64,000 bases of DNA from Ereboglobus sp. PH5-10 (GTDB lineage Bacteria > Verrucomicrobiota > Verrucomicrobiia > Opitutales > Opitutaceae): positions 62,001 through 126,000 of the forward strand of contig NZ_JAQFIP010000001.1 in NCBI RefSeq assembly GCF_029504735.1. The letters are read 5' to 3'. The stretch's first letter is position 1, and every line of letters begins with the position of its first letter. The position numbers were made by a program, and so were the translations under genes. Shown piece after piece: positions 54,892 to 63,457 of the stretch. The notes under the pieces were generated by a model. It searched no databases. It was not told where the DNA came from and worked only from the letters and a program-made list of their open reading frames with translations.

Positions 54892-55527
54892 ATGAAATTA
54901 AATCTCCCAAATATCATCACACTTTCCCGGATTCCTCTGATGTTCGTCATCATTTGGTTGATGTTCTGCTCGTGGCGCGGCTCGGCGACGATTGCCTTCG
55001 TGCTTTTCATCATTTCCGCGATCAGCGACTGGCTCGACGGCTACCTGGCCCGCAAGCAAAACATCGTCACCAATTTCGGCAAATTCATGGATGCCCTCAC
55101 GGACAAAATCCTGGTCATCGGCATCATGGTGGCGCTCGTCGCCTATTACGGAATCAAGCAGGGCAGCGACCAGAGCCATCTCGTCATCTTTTTTCTGGTG
55201 CTGGTGATGCTCACGCTTTGCAGGGAATTTTTGGTGAGCGGCATGCGCATGGCCGCCGCCAGCAAGGGCGTGGTCGTGGCCGCCGAGCGCACCGGAAAAA
55301 TCAAGACCATCGTCCAGCTCATCGCGGTCGCGTTCATGCTTCTCGAACCCGCGATTGTGATCGACTGGGCGCACAAGCTGCCGGTGGATATTTCGACCTA
55401 CGCGGACATTATAAACTACACCGGCCTCGGGCTCTTTGTCCTGGCAACATTGCTCACCGTCAGTTCCGGCGTGAGCTACATCCTCAAATACCGGAAAGTT
55501 TTTGAGGAAGGCGCGCTCAAGGGATGA
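54892..55527 (+). CDS. pgsA: CDP-diacylglycerol:glycerol-3-phosphate 3-phosphatidyltransferase
   Basis: A 211-residue membrane enzyme that makes phosphatidylglycerol phosphate. The CDP-alcohol phosphotransferase motif is clear: SDWLDGYLARKQNIVTNFGK then FMDALTDK (DGxxARxxx...GxxxDxxxD). Membrane helices include IPLMFVIIWLMFC, ILVIGIMVALVAYYG and LFVLATLLTVSSGVSYIL. The N-terminus LNLPNIITLSRIPL is typical. Its stop overlaps pgpA (ATGA at 55524-55527), so the enzyme for the next step is translationally coupled. Confidence 0.95.
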   Translation: MKLNLPNIITLSRIPLMFVIIWLMFCSWRGSATIAFVLFIISAISDWLDGYLARKQNIVTNFGKFMDALTDKILVIGIMVALVAYYGIKQGSDQSHLVIFFLVLVMLTLCREFLVSGMRMAAASKGVVVAAERTGKIKTIVQLIAVAFMLLEPAIVIDWAHKLPVDISTYADIINYTGLGLFVLATLLTVSSGVSYILKYRKVFEEGALKG

Positions 55528-56057
55528 ATTTTCGCCAACCCACCTGGCCCCGCTTTGTGCCCTCGGGCATCGTGCTCGCCATCGCGCGCGTCGGCCCGTT
55601 CGGGCGCATGCGCCGCGCGCCCGGCACATGGGGTTCGCTCGCCGGGCTCCTGTTTCAACTGCTGGTGTTTCATTATCTCGCGCTGCCGGTCGTGATTTTG
55701 ATCTGCCTGCTCCTGGTCTGGCTCTCGGTCGCGTTTTGCGGCGAGGCCGAATTCCGACTCGGCGAACGCGACCCCGGCCAGATCGTGCTCGATGAGTTTG
55801 TCGCGATTCCGCTCTGCTTTCTCGGCTGGCCGCATGTCGCCGGGTCGCTGCCAAACTGGGCCGCGCCCTGGGGCGTGTATCTGGCGGCGTTCGCGATTTT
55901 CCGGCTCTACGACATCACAAAACCCCTCGGCATCTCGCGCCTGCAAAACCTGCCCGGCGGCTGGGGAGTCACGCTCGACGACACCGCCGCCGCCCTCGCC
56001 ACCTGCGCCACCCTGCACCTCGCGGCCTGGGCGCTGCGCACCTGGGTTGTTTTCTAA
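55524..56057 (+). CDS. pgpA: Phosphatidylglycerophosphatase A
   Basis: A 177-residue membrane phosphatase that removes phosphate from phosphatidylglycerol phosphate, the step after PgsA. Landmarks: MRRAPGTWGSLAGLLFQLLV and GERDPGQIVLDEFVAIPLCF, which matches the family's D..vvIDE signature, then FAIFRLYDITKPLGISRLQN and LPGGWGVTLDDTAAAL with paired Asp. Four membrane segments are likely. Coupled to pgsA by a 4-base overlap. Confidence 0.95.
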   Translation: MNFRQPTWPRFVPSGIVLAIARVGPFGRMRRAPGTWGSLAGLLFQLLVFHYLALPVVILICLLLVWLSVAFCGEAEFRLGERDPGQIVLDEFVAIPLCFLGWPHVAGSLPNWAAPWGVYLAAFAIFRLYDITKPLGISRLQNLPGGWGVTLDDTAAALATCATLHLAAWALRTWVVF

Positions 56058-56060
56058 AAA

Positions 56061-56597
56061 TCAGGCGGACCGGTCCGAGTCGCCGCCTTTTCTTTTTTCC
56101 TGAAAAAACCGCTGCAACAACTCGCGGCACTCATCCTCGAGCACGCCGCCCGCGGTGATTTCGAGATGGTGGTTCACTCGTTGCAAATCGTTCAGGTTCG
56201 TGGCGCCGCCCAGGCATCCCATCTTCGGGTCGGGCACCGCGTAGCAAACCCGTTTCACACGCGACATCAATGTCGCCCCCGAGCACATCGGGCACGGCTC
56301 CTTCGTCACATAAAGCGTCGCGTTTTCCAGGCGCCAGTCGCCCGCGTGCGACGCGGCTTGCGTGATCGCAAGCATCTCCGCGTGCGCAGTCGGATCGTTC
56401 GTGCACTCCACGCGATTGTGCGCGCCCGCGATCACCTCGCCGCCCAGCTCGATCACGCACCCTATCGGCACCTCGTCCTCGCGCCACGCATCAATGGCCT
56501 GGTTGAACGCCAGGCTCATGTAAAACGTGTCATCACGGACCAGTTGCGAGGGAAACCGTTTGTCGAACGGACAGGGGGGCGCGGCATTTTTTTGCAT
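56061..56597 (-). CDS. tadA: tRNA-specific adenosine deaminase TadA
   Basis: A 178-residue cytidine-deaminase-fold enzyme that makes inosine at the wobble position of tRNA-Arg(ACG). The zinc motif is complete: TAHAEMLAI (HAE, His ligand and catalytic Glu) and [17 protein letters not shown] (PCxxC). [10 protein letters not shown] precedes the core, giving a longer N-terminus than usual. The start at 56597 ([10 protein letters not shown]) is chosen; a later ATG at [13 protein letters not shown] is possible. It is convergent with pgpA with a 3-base gap. Confidence 0.94.
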   Translation of the reverse strand: MQKNAAPPCPFDKRFPSQLVRDDTFYMSLAFNQAIDAWREDEVPIGCVIELGGEVIAGAHNRVECTNDPTAHAEMLAITQAASHAGDWRLENATLYVTKEPCPMCSGATLMSRVKRVCYAVPDPKMGCLGGATNLNDLQRVNHHLEITAGGVLEDECRELLQRFFQEKRKGGDSDRSA

Positions 56598-56773
56598 GTT
56601 GTGCGATGAAACGGAATCCATTGATAAAGCGGAAAACCTTGACTTACGCGGAGCGCGCCCCTCTTTCAAGAGGCTTTTCGTTCAGCAGCGCGCGCGCTGT
56701 TTTTTCGCAAACACCAACCACCAACACAAACCGCAACCACACACCTGAAAAGGGGCGTCGCGCCCCGCAACCT

Positions 56774-57040
56774 ATGGCTGACAGCAACGTAATCGAAGTA
56801 GAGGGCAAAATCGTCGCCGTGCTCCCCGGCACCATGTTCAAAGTGCAACTGGCAAACGGGCACGTCGTGCTCGCGCACATCTCCGGCAAGCTCCGCAAAA
56901 ACTTCATCAAGATCGCGGCAGGCGACTCGGTGAAAATGGAAATGAGCCCCTACGATCTCGAAAAAGCGCGCATCACCTACCGCATGAAGGACGAGTCGGC
57001 CGCCGGTTGGCGCCGGCCCCCTCCGCGCCGCCGCTACTAA
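56774..57040 (+). CDS. infA: Translation initiation factor IF-1
   Basis: An 88-residue S1-fold protein that blocks the ribosomal A site during initiation. The core (residues 1-72) is typical: [60 protein letters not shown]. It continues with a ~16-residue basic, Pro-rich tail ([16 protein letters not shown]), longer than the usual IF-1 end. The start at 56774 matches [12 protein letters not shown]. It is divergent from tadA. Confidence 0.95.
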   Translation: MADSNVIEVEGKIVAVLPGTMFKVQLANGHVVLAHISGKLRKNFIKIAAGDSVKMEMSPYDLEKARITYRMKDESAAGWRRPPPRRRY

Positions 57041-57098
57041 CAGAACGGCGCGAGCCTCCATCCAGGAGGCCGGATCGCGTCATCAGTTCTTTCCCGCG

Positions 57099-57617
57099 AT
57101 GGACATTAATATCCGCCGCGCCACCGAAACGGACGCGTCGCTCATCGCAGCGACGGGATTAACCGTGTGGATCGACACCTACGCCCGCGACGCCCCCACC
57201 CGCGACATGGCCGGACACGTGCTGGCCGAGTTCACCGAACCGCGAATCCGCCGGCATATCGCCGCCCCGTCCACCACAATTTGAATCGCCGAAACCTCCG
57301 ACGGCATCATCGGCTTTGCGGACGTTACCCTCCCCGCCGCCACGCCCTCGCTACCCGACGCCGCGCAAGCCGAAATCACGCGCCTCTACGTGCTCGAACG
57401 CTTCACGCGCCAGGGCGTCGGCTCCAGGCTCCTCCGGCACGCCACCGGGCACGCCTTCGCCGCCGGGGCAACCGCCGTCTGGCTTTCCGCCTGGGCGGGC
57501 AACCAGCGCGCAATCGACTTCTACAAAAAACACAACTGGCTCCATGTCGGCGAAACCAGTTTCATGCTCGGCGCCGTCGCCCACCCCAACCACATTTTTG
57601 CGATTCGCAAATCGTAG
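57099..57617 (+). pseudogene. GNAT-family acetyltransferase interrupted by an in-frame stop
   Basis: One continuous frame encodes a GNAT-fold acetyltransferase but has TGA at codon 62 (57282-57284). Upstream: MDINIRRATETDASLIAATG to RRHIAAPSTTI. Downstream, in the same frame: IAETSDGIIGFADVTLP, ITRLYVLERFTRQGVGSRLL, the acetyl-CoA loop QGVGSRLLRHA and AGNQRAIDFYKKHNWLHVGE. The second part has no good start close to the stop. A TGG (Trp) or CGA (Arg) changed to TGA is the simplest cause; a sequencing error or stop readthrough are possible. Substrate is unknown. Confidence 0.85.
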
Positions 57618-57938
57618 GGACGCCGCGAATGCGCAATCCAGGCCGGCTTGCCGGACTCGCCCCGACTCAGCACCCCGCCCCACCCCAGCTAATACACCGC
57701 ATAATTTCAGTTATTATTTGCGGGAAAACTTGAACTGCGCGCAAACAACTCTTCATTTTTGCGCACTCACGAGTTTATCGTGAAAACGGTCACGCAACCG
57801 TGAAAAACTGGCTAACTTGCCGCGCAGCCCGTCGTTTTTCACCGTCTCCTGACTGTCACTTGAATCGATCCATTACAATTTTCACAATCACCCGCAGCAT
57901 CGCACGCACGCACACGCCAAACGCTTTTTTATCACATC
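57618..57938. promoter_or_regulatory. Region before the CoA-transferase gene
   Basis: A 321-base spacer with no believable gene. CGTGAAAA recurs at 57779-57786 and 57799-57806 (20-bp spacing, two helical turns) around an ACGGT-CACGCA-ACCGT inverted repeat, and an inverted CGGTGAAAAA lies near 57836. These could be operator sites for the downstream gene. Promoter boxes are not clear. Confidence 0.4.
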
Positions 57939-59432
57939 ATGTCATCAAAAATCCCAACACTCACCGCCGCTGAAGCGGCGGCCCTGATCAATCACGGCAG
58001 CACCATCGGTGTTAGCGGTTTCACTCCCGCGGGCGCGGCCAAAGTCGTGCCCACGGCCCTCGCGGCGCGCGCGCGCGCCGAGCACGAAGCCGGACGCCCC
58101 TTCAAAGTCGCCGTCGTTTCCGGCGCCTCCACCGGCGACTCGCTCGACGGCGAACTCGCCCGCGCCGACGCCCTCTCCTGGCGCACGCCCTACCAGACCA
58201 ACAAATCGCTCCGCGCGTCCATCAACGCCGGCGGCGTCCAGTTCTTCGACATGCACCTCTCGCACGTCGCCCAGCAAATCCGCCGCGGCTTTCTCGGCAA
58301 AATCCACTGGGCCATCGTCGAGGCTTGCGACATCACTGACGACGGCGAAATCACCCTGACCACCTCCGTCGGCAACTCCCCCACCCTCCTTAACCAGGCC
58401 GACCGCGTCATCATCGAGCTCAACCGCTACCACTCGCCCAAACTCCGCGGCTTCCACGACATCTACGAACCGCTCGACCCGCCCTTCCGCAAAGTCATCC
58501 CCATCGAGAAAGCCACCGACCGCATCGGCACAGAAACCGTCAAAATCGACCCGAAAAAAATCGCCGGCATTGTCGAAAGCAACGCGCCCGACGAAGTCGG
58601 CGGCTTCGACCCCGCGGACGAACTCACCACCAAAATCGGCGCCAACGTCGCCAACTTTATCGCCAACGAAATCGCCGTTGGCCGCATCCCGCGCGAGTTT
58701 CTCCCCCTCCAGTCCGGCGTGGGCAACATCGCCAACGCCGTCCTCGGCGCGCTCGGCGCGAATCCCGACATCCCGAACTTCCAGATGTATTCGGAAGTCA
58801 TCCAGGATTCCGTCATCGGCCTCATTCGCTCCGGCAAGTGCACCTTCGCCACAGGCACCTCGCTCACCATCGCGCCCGACCTCCTCAAGGACACCATCTA
58901 CGCCGACATGGAGTTCTTCCGTCCGCGCCTCCTCCTCCGCCCGCAGGAAATCACCAACAACCCCGAGATGGTCCGCCGCCTCGGCATCATCACGATCAAC
59001 ACCGCCATCGAAGCCGACATCTTCGGCAACATCAACTCGACGCACATCATGGGCAACAACCTCATGAACGGCATCGGCGGCTCGGGCGACTTCACACGCA
59101 ACGCCTACATCTCTATCTTCACCTGCCCGTCCGCCGCCAAGGGCGGCAAGATCAGTGCGATCGTGCCCTTCGCCAGCCACCTCGACCACACCGAGCACGA
59201 CGTGCAAGTCATCATCACCGAGCAAGGCATCGCCGACCTGCGCGGCAAATCGCCCGCCGAGCGTTCGCTCGAAATCATCAACAAGTGCGCGCACCCCGAC
59301 TACCGCGACGCGCTCATGCGCTACCGCGAAATGACGAAGAGCGGCCACACGAAGACCTCGCTCGCGAACGCCTTCGCGTTCCACCAGCAGTTCCTCGCCA
59401 CCGGCGACATGCACGGCGTGCAAATGCACTGA
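57939..59432 (+). CDS. Acetyl-CoA hydrolase/transferase family protein (succinyl-CoA:acetate CoA-transferase type)
   Basis: A 497-residue class I CoA-transferase of the acetyl-CoA hydrolase/AarC group, which exchanges CoA between succinyl-CoA and acetate or related acids. Landmarks: TIGVSGFTPAGAAKVVPTAL, NKSLRASINAGGVQFFDMHL, GKIHWAIVEACDI, the catalytic-Glu region NFQMYSEVIQDSVIGLI (Glu in YSEV), NLMNGIGGSGDFTRNAYISI and VQVIITEQGIADLRGKSPAE. The long N-terminal region and GIGGSGDF motif favour the succinate CoA-transferase subgroup over simple hydrolases. It could serve acetate metabolism or succinate/propionate fermentation. Single gene, with structured upstream region and a good terminator. 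Confidence 0.92.
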   Translation: MSSKIPTLTAAEAAALINHGSTIGVSGFTPAGAAKVVPTALAARARAEHEAGRPFKVAVVSGASTGDSLDGELARADALSWRTPYQTNKSLRASINAGGVQFFDMHLSHVAQQIRRGFLGKIHWAIVEACDITDDGEITLTTSVGNSPTLLNQADRVIIELNRYHSPKLRGFHDIYEPLDPPFRKVIPIEKATDRIGTETVKIDPKKIAGIVESNAPDEVGGFDPADELTTKIGANVANFIANEIAVGRIPREFLPLQSGVGNIANAVLGALGANPDIPNFQMYSEVIQDSVIGLIRSGKCTFATGTSLTIAPDLLKDTIYADMEFFRPRLLLRPQEITNNPEMVRRLGIITINTAIEADIFGNINSTHIMGNNLMNGIGGSGDFTRNAYISIFTCPSAAKGGKISAIVPFASHLDHTEHDVQVIITEQGIADLRGKSPAERSLEIINKCAHPDYRDALMRYREMTKSGHTKTSLANAFAFHQQFLATGDMHGVQMH

Positions 59433-59456
59433 TAACATCGCGCAACAACATCAACC

Positions 59457-59487
59457 AAAAGCCAGCCTGCTGAAGGCTGGCTTTTTT
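59457..59487 (+). terminator. Intrinsic terminator of the CoA-transferase gene
   Basis: GCCAGCC (59461-59467) and GGCTGGC (59475-59481) form a 7-bp stem, extended by A-T pairs, with loop TGCTGAA and six T. Typical intrinsic terminator. Confidence 0.9.
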
Positions 59488-59609
59488 GATGCCCGCCTGG
59501 AGACATTCCCGTCAATTGCGGAGAGGCTTTCATTGGCCGCATGGAAGCCGCTTGGCCAAAATCCCCGCTTGACTAAAACACCGCCCGCGTTTTCCGTGCG
59601 CCCCATCAC

Positions 59610-59702
59610 ATGCGAAACAACGCACAGGCTCTTCGACTTATTTAGGCGCACGATCCGAGAGGGTCGCGTTCGCGGCTGATCGTGCGTCATCAACCAAGCC
59701 TG
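59610..59702 (+). promoter_or_regulatory. Possible leader peptide and nested hairpin before leuA
   Basis: A short frame at 59610-59645 encodes MRNNAQALRLI followed by TAG, with Leu, Leu and Ile codons near its end. Immediately after it CGCACGATC (59647-59655) pairs with GATCGTGCG (59678-59686), and CAGGCT (59625-59630) pairs with AGCCTG (59697-59702). This fits leader-peptide attenuation by branched-chain amino acids, but no Shine-Dalgarno is visible and the two stems are nested rather than exclusive. Confidence 0.4.
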
Positions 59703-59812
59703 TTTCCACCGCCCGCAAAATGTGCGCGCAGCGGTTTGCGACATTTACACGCGTCGCCTCCTCGCAATAGCCTTCGCCTTTTATTTTTAAATTTTCGCCA
59801 GTTCGCATTCAC

Positions 59813-61501
59813 ATGCAAAAAGCATCCATCACAAAATACGTTCCCTTCCCTCCCGTCAGCCTGCCCGACCGGCAGTGGCCCAACCGCACCATCACCCGCG
59901 CGCCCGTCTGGTGCAGCGTCGACCTGCGCGACGGAAACCAGGCGCTCGCCCAGCCCATGAGCGTCGCCGAAAAACTCGAGTTCTTCGAGATGCTCGCCCA
60001 CACAATCGGCTTCAAGGAAATCGAGGTCGGCTTCCCCTCCGCCTCGCAAATCGAGTTTGATTTCTGCCGCCGCCTCATCGACGAAAACCGCATCCCCGAC
60101 GATGTCGCCATCCAGGTGCTCTGCCAGTGCCGCGAGGAGCTGATCACACGCTCGCTCGAGGCCGTCCGCGGCGCGAAAAACGTCATCTTCCACCTCTACA
60201 ACTCCACCTCGCCCAAGCAGCGCGAATACGTTTTCAACAACGCCTCGCGCGACCAGGTCAAGGCCATCGCCATCAACGCCACTCGTTTCCTCAAGCAGCA
60301 TGCGCAGCCGCTCGTTGCCGGGGGCATGAACCTGCGTCTCGAGTATTCGCCCGAGAGCTTCACCAGCACCGAGCTCGATTTTGCGCTCGAAGTCTGCGAG
60401 GCCGTCACCGATGTCTGGCAGCCGACGCCCGAAAATAAAATCATCCTCAACCTCCCCGCGACCGTCGAATACGCCACGCCCAACGTCCACGCCGACCAGA
60501 TCGAGTGGATGTGCCGGCACCTCACGCGCCGCGACCTCAGCATCGTCTCGCTGCACACGCACAACGACCGCGGCACCGGCGTCGCCGCCACCGAGCTCGC
60601 GCTCCTCGCCGGGGCCGACCGAGTCGAGGGCACGCTCTTCGGCAACGGCGAGCGCACCGGCAACCTCGACATCATGAACGTCGCGCTCAACATGTATTCG
60701 CACGGCATCGATCCGCGGCTCGATTTCAGCCGCATCAATTCAATCCGCGAAACCTACGAGCGCTGCACGCGCATGGAAGTGCCCCCGCGCCACCCCTACG
60801 CCGGCGAACTCGTCTTCACCGCGTTCAGCGGCTCGCACCAGGATGCCATCAAAAAATCCATGCCGCACCAGCACCCCGGCAAACCTTGGGACGTCCTCTA
60901 CCTGCCCATCGATCCCGCCGACCTCGGCCGCAACTACAAGGCCATCATCCGCATCAACTCGCAATCGGGCAAGGGAGGCGTCGCCTACGTGCTCGAAACG
61001 GATTACGGCTATCAGCTGCCCAAGCTCATGCACAAGGAAATCGGCAAGCTCATCAACGACATCGCCGACGCCAAGGGCACCGAGCTCTCCCCCGAGGAAA
61101 TCCTCGCCGCCTTCGAGAACGAATATCTTAAGCGCGACACACCGCTTTCGGTCGACCAATGCAAGACCGCCGAAAAGCGCGACAAAACCGTGCGTTGCGA
61201 GGCGACTGTGCGCATCGACGGCGGCAAACCGCAAAAAATCACCGGCCAGGGCAACGGCCCGATCGACGCCTTTGTGCGCGCGCTCGCCGCAAGCACAGCA
61301 CTGCCAAAATTCGAACTCATCAGTTACAGCGAACACTCGCTCGGCAAGGGTGCCGAGGCGCGCGCCGCCGCCTACATCCAAATCAAGTCGGAACGCGGCC
61401 GCACCTATTACGGCGTGGGCGAGGACACCAGCATTGAGTTCGCCTCGATCAAGGCCGTCGCCAGCGCCCTAAACCGCGCCGCCGCGCACGACGTGAGGTA
61501 A
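59813..61501 (+). CDS. leuA: 2-isopropylmalate synthase
   Basis: A 562-residue enzyme for the first committed step of leucine synthesis, condensing acetyl-CoA with 2-oxoisovalerate. It is the longer (LeuA type 2) form. Landmarks: TRAPVWCSVDLRDGNQALAQ (catalytic Arg-Asp), GFKEIEVGFPSASQIEFDF, VSLHTHNDRGTGVAATELAL (metal-binding His-x-His), LLAGADRVEGTLFGNGERTG and NLDIMNVALNMYSHG, followed by a C-terminal regulatory domain (about 430-562: VRCEATVRIDGGKPQKITGQ) that normally senses leucine. No other leucine gene is nearby. A possible attenuator precedes it. Confidence 0.96.
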   Translation: MQKASITKYVPFPPVSLPDRQWPNRTITRAPVWCSVDLRDGNQALAQPMSVAEKLEFFEMLAHTIGFKEIEVGFPSASQIEFDFCRRLIDENRIPDDVAIQVLCQCREELITRSLEAVRGAKNVIFHLYNSTSPKQREYVFNNASRDQVKAIAINATRFLKQHAQPLVAGGMNLRLEYSPESFTSTELDFALEVCEAVTDVWQPTPENKIILNLPATVEYATPNVHADQIEWMCRHLTRRDLSIVSLHTHNDRGTGVAATELALLAGADRVEGTLFGNGERTGNLDIMNVALNMYSHGIDPRLDFSRINSIRETYERCTRMEVPPRHPYAGELVFTAFSGSHQDAIKKSMPHQHPGKPWDVLYLPIDPADLGRNYKAIIRINSQSGKGGVAYVLETDYGYQLPKLMHKEIGKLINDIADAKGTELSPEEILAAFENEYLKRDTPLSVDQCKTAEKRDKTVRCEATVRIDGGKPQKITGQGNGPIDAFVRALAASTALPKFELISYSEHSLGKGAEARAAAYIQIKSERGRTYYGVGEDTSIEFASIKAVASALNRAAAHDVR

Positions 61502-61592
61502 TCAAAAACGTGACGCGGGCGGGAATCCACACCCGCCGGCCTCTCGCGATGCAGACTTGGCAGGCCGCGCCGCGCCAGCCAACATTACCCGC

Positions 61593-62345
61593 ATGCCCAC
61601 ACTCCACGAACTGGTTGCCTATTGTGACGAACGAACGCGCCGCGCCGCGTTCAATGACGCGCCCGGCGCCTTCAACGGACTCCAGCTCGCCAACGACGGA
61701 CGCGTCACCAAAATCGGCGCCATCGTCGACTCCGGCATCACGCCGTTCCGCAAGGCCGCCGCCGCCGGCATCGACTTTCTCATCGCGCACCACGGCATGT
61801 ATTGGGACATGCCCCGCCCGATCACCGGCCCCGTTTACGAGCGCGTTTCCACGCTCATGCGCGCCAACTGCGCGCTCTACTCGTCGCACCTGCCGCTCGA
61901 TTCGCATCCCGAGATCGGCAACAACGCCCTGCTCGCGCGCCAGCTCGGCCTCGCGCCCGACACGCCGTTCATGGTGCACGACGGCGAGCCGGTCGGCTGG
62001 ATCGCCGCGCACAAGGCGTCGCGCGCGTCGCTGCGCTCGCAGTTGCAAAAACTCTATCCGCGCGTGACGGCCATTGAATACGGCTCAACCAAACCGCGCG
62101 CCATCGCCTTTTGCAGCGGCAGCGGCAACAGCGCCATGCGCGAACTGGCCGCCGCCGGCGTCGATACGCTCGTGACCGGCGAGCTCCGCGAGGAATGGTT
62201 CAACGTCGCGCAGGAGCAAAAACTCAACCTCTACCTCTGCGGCCACTACGCCACCGAGGTGCACGGCGTGAAAGCCCTCGCCGCCGAGCTCTCCGGGCGC
62301 TTCGGCCTCCCGTGGAAATTCATCGCCACGGACAACCCATTGTGA
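61593..62345 (+). CDS. Nif3-like dinuclear metal-center protein
   Basis: A 250-residue NIF3/DUF34 protein. The metal-binding pattern is present: DFLIAHHGMYWDMP (His-His), SSHLPLDSHPEIGNN (His, Asp) and YLCGHYATEVHGVKAL (His, Glu near the end). The fold and motifs match YbgI/YqfO; GTP cyclohydrolase-like and NAD/nucleotide-hydrolase roles have been proposed for the family but none is established. It has no extended central domain. The start at 61593 is the normal MPTLHELVAYCD. It lies between leuA and aroQ, facing the same way. Confidence 0.92.
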   Translation: MPTLHELVAYCDERTRRAAFNDAPGAFNGLQLANDGRVTKIGAIVDSGITPFRKAAAAGIDFLIAHHGMYWDMPRPITGPVYERVSTLMRANCALYSSHLPLDSHPEIGNNALLARQLGLAPDTPFMVHDGEPVGWIAAHKASRASLRSQLQKLYPRVTAIEYGSTKPRAIAFCSGSGNSAMRELAAAGVDTLVTGELREEWFNVAQEQKLNLYLCGHYATEVHGVKALAAELSGRFGLPWKFIATDNPL

Positions 62346-62360
62346 AATACGAGCATTCAA

Positions 62361-62426
62361 GGTAGGGCGAAGCCTCCGGCTGCGCCGTTTCGCGCATCGC
62401 GGTCCAGCCGGAGACTTCGCCTTACC
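62361..62426. repeat. GGTAGGGCGAA-type hairpin before aroQ
   Basis: GGTAGGGCGAAGCCTCCGGC (62361-62380) with TG pairs with 62405-62426, inverse copies with few mismatches and a 22-nt loop. Shares GGTAGGGCGAA with the perfect hairpin at 54084-54146. Confidence 0.7.
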
Positions 62427-62445
62427 GCGACAAACATTTTTTATC

Positions 62446-62871
62446 ATGAAAAAAATCGGCATCATTAACGGCCCCAACCTCGACCGCCTCGGCAAACGCG
62501 AGCCGGAAATCTACGGCTCCACCACCCTCGCGCAGCTCGCGCGGCAACTGCAGGCCGAGTTCAACGGCAAGGCCGCGCTTGAGTTTTTCCAATCCAACAT
62601 CGAGGGCGAAATCGTGGGCAAAATCGCCGCGTTCGCCGACGCGAAGTTCGACGGCCTCGTGGTCAACTTCGGCGCCTACACGCACACGAGCGTCGCCTTG
62701 CGCGACGCGCTTCTTGGCGCGCATTTGCCCGCGGTCGAAGTCCACATTTCAAACATCTACAAGCGCGAGGAATTCCGCCACACATCGCTGACCGCGCCCG
62801 CTTGCGCCGGCATGATCAGCGGCCTCGGCTTGGAGGGCTACTTCGCGGCCGTGAGGTTTTTGCTGAAATAA
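62446..62871 (+). CDS. aroQ: 3-dehydroquinate dehydratase, type II
   Basis: A 141-residue dodecameric dehydratase of the shikimate pathway. Landmarks: IGIINGPNLDRLGKREPEIY then GSTTL (Arg and Tyr of the lid loop), DGLVVNFGAYTHTSVALRDA (Asn and the family GAYTHTS), and AVEVHISNIYKREEFRHTSL with the catalytic His and lid Arg. C-terminal GLEGYFAAVRFLLK is typical. Length is normal. Single gene; the tailed hairpin lies 20 bases before its start. Confidence 0.96.
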   Translation: MKKIGIINGPNLDRLGKREPEIYGSTTLAQLARQLQAEFNGKAALEFFQSNIEGEIVGKIAAFADAKFDGLVVNFGAYTHTSVALRDALLGAHLPAVEVHISNIYKREEFRHTSLTAPACAGMISGLGLEGYFAAVRFLLK

Positions 62872-62956
62872 GGGCGCTGTTCGCGCGAGTCCTTTTTCGC
62901 GCGCCCGACACAACACGAACGCGCGCCAAAACGCGCCACTGTTTGAATTAATCGAC

Positions 62957-63457
62957 ATGCAAATCACATTGGAAATTCTCGCCTGGAGCGCGCTCGTGAT
63001 CGGATTGGTCTGCGGACCGTTTGGCGCGCTCATCCCCGTGGTGCCGGGCGCGGTGCTGCCGGTGGTCGGCGCGCTCATCCACAAGTTGATTCTGCCCGAC
63101 GTGCTTTCGTGGTGGACGATTGTGGCGCTGGTGGTTTGCGCGATCCTGGAGCGCGTGGTGGATTTCCTTGGAACACTCGTCGGCGCCAAATGGGCCGGCG
63201 CGACGCGGTGGGGTTTGTTCGGCGCGGCGGTGGGCGGAATTGTCGGTCTGTTTTTCGCGCCGTTCGGCCTGTTGCTCGGGCCGGTCATCGGGGCGTTTGT
63301 CGCGGAGATTATTTTTGCGAGGAAAGGCTTGGAAGGCTCGGTGAAGTCCGGGTTTGGCGCGGGCGTGGGTTACGGCATTTCCATGGCGGCGAGGCTGGCG
63401 ATTGCCCTTTTCATGGTCATGATCGTTTTGTTTGATCTGTATCTTTACTACGCATGA
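62957..63457 (+). CDS. DUF456-domain membrane protein
   Basis: A 166-residue membrane protein of the DUF456 family, with about four to five helices. Landmarks: IGLVCGPFGALIPVVPGAVL (first helix and loop), GTLVGAKWAGATRWGLFGAA, LLLGPVIGAFVAEIIFARKG and SMAARLAIALFMVMIVLFDL. The PGAVL and G.GAKW motifs are family hallmarks. Function is unknown. The stop overlaps the next gene (ATGA at 63454-63457), so it may be coupled to the peptide-binding protein gene. Confidence 0.88.
   Translation: MQITLEILAWSALVIGLVCGPFGALIPVVPGAVLPVVGALIHKLILPDVLSWWTIVALVVCAILERVVDFLGTLVGAKWAGATRWGLFGAAVGGIVGLFFAPFGLLLGPVIGAFVAEIIFARKGLEGSVKSGFGAGVGYGISMAARLAIALFMVMIVLFDLYLYYA

Noticed and set aside
59610-59702. T-box riboswitch before leuA
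   Set aside because: The conserved T-box and the long specifier stem are missing.
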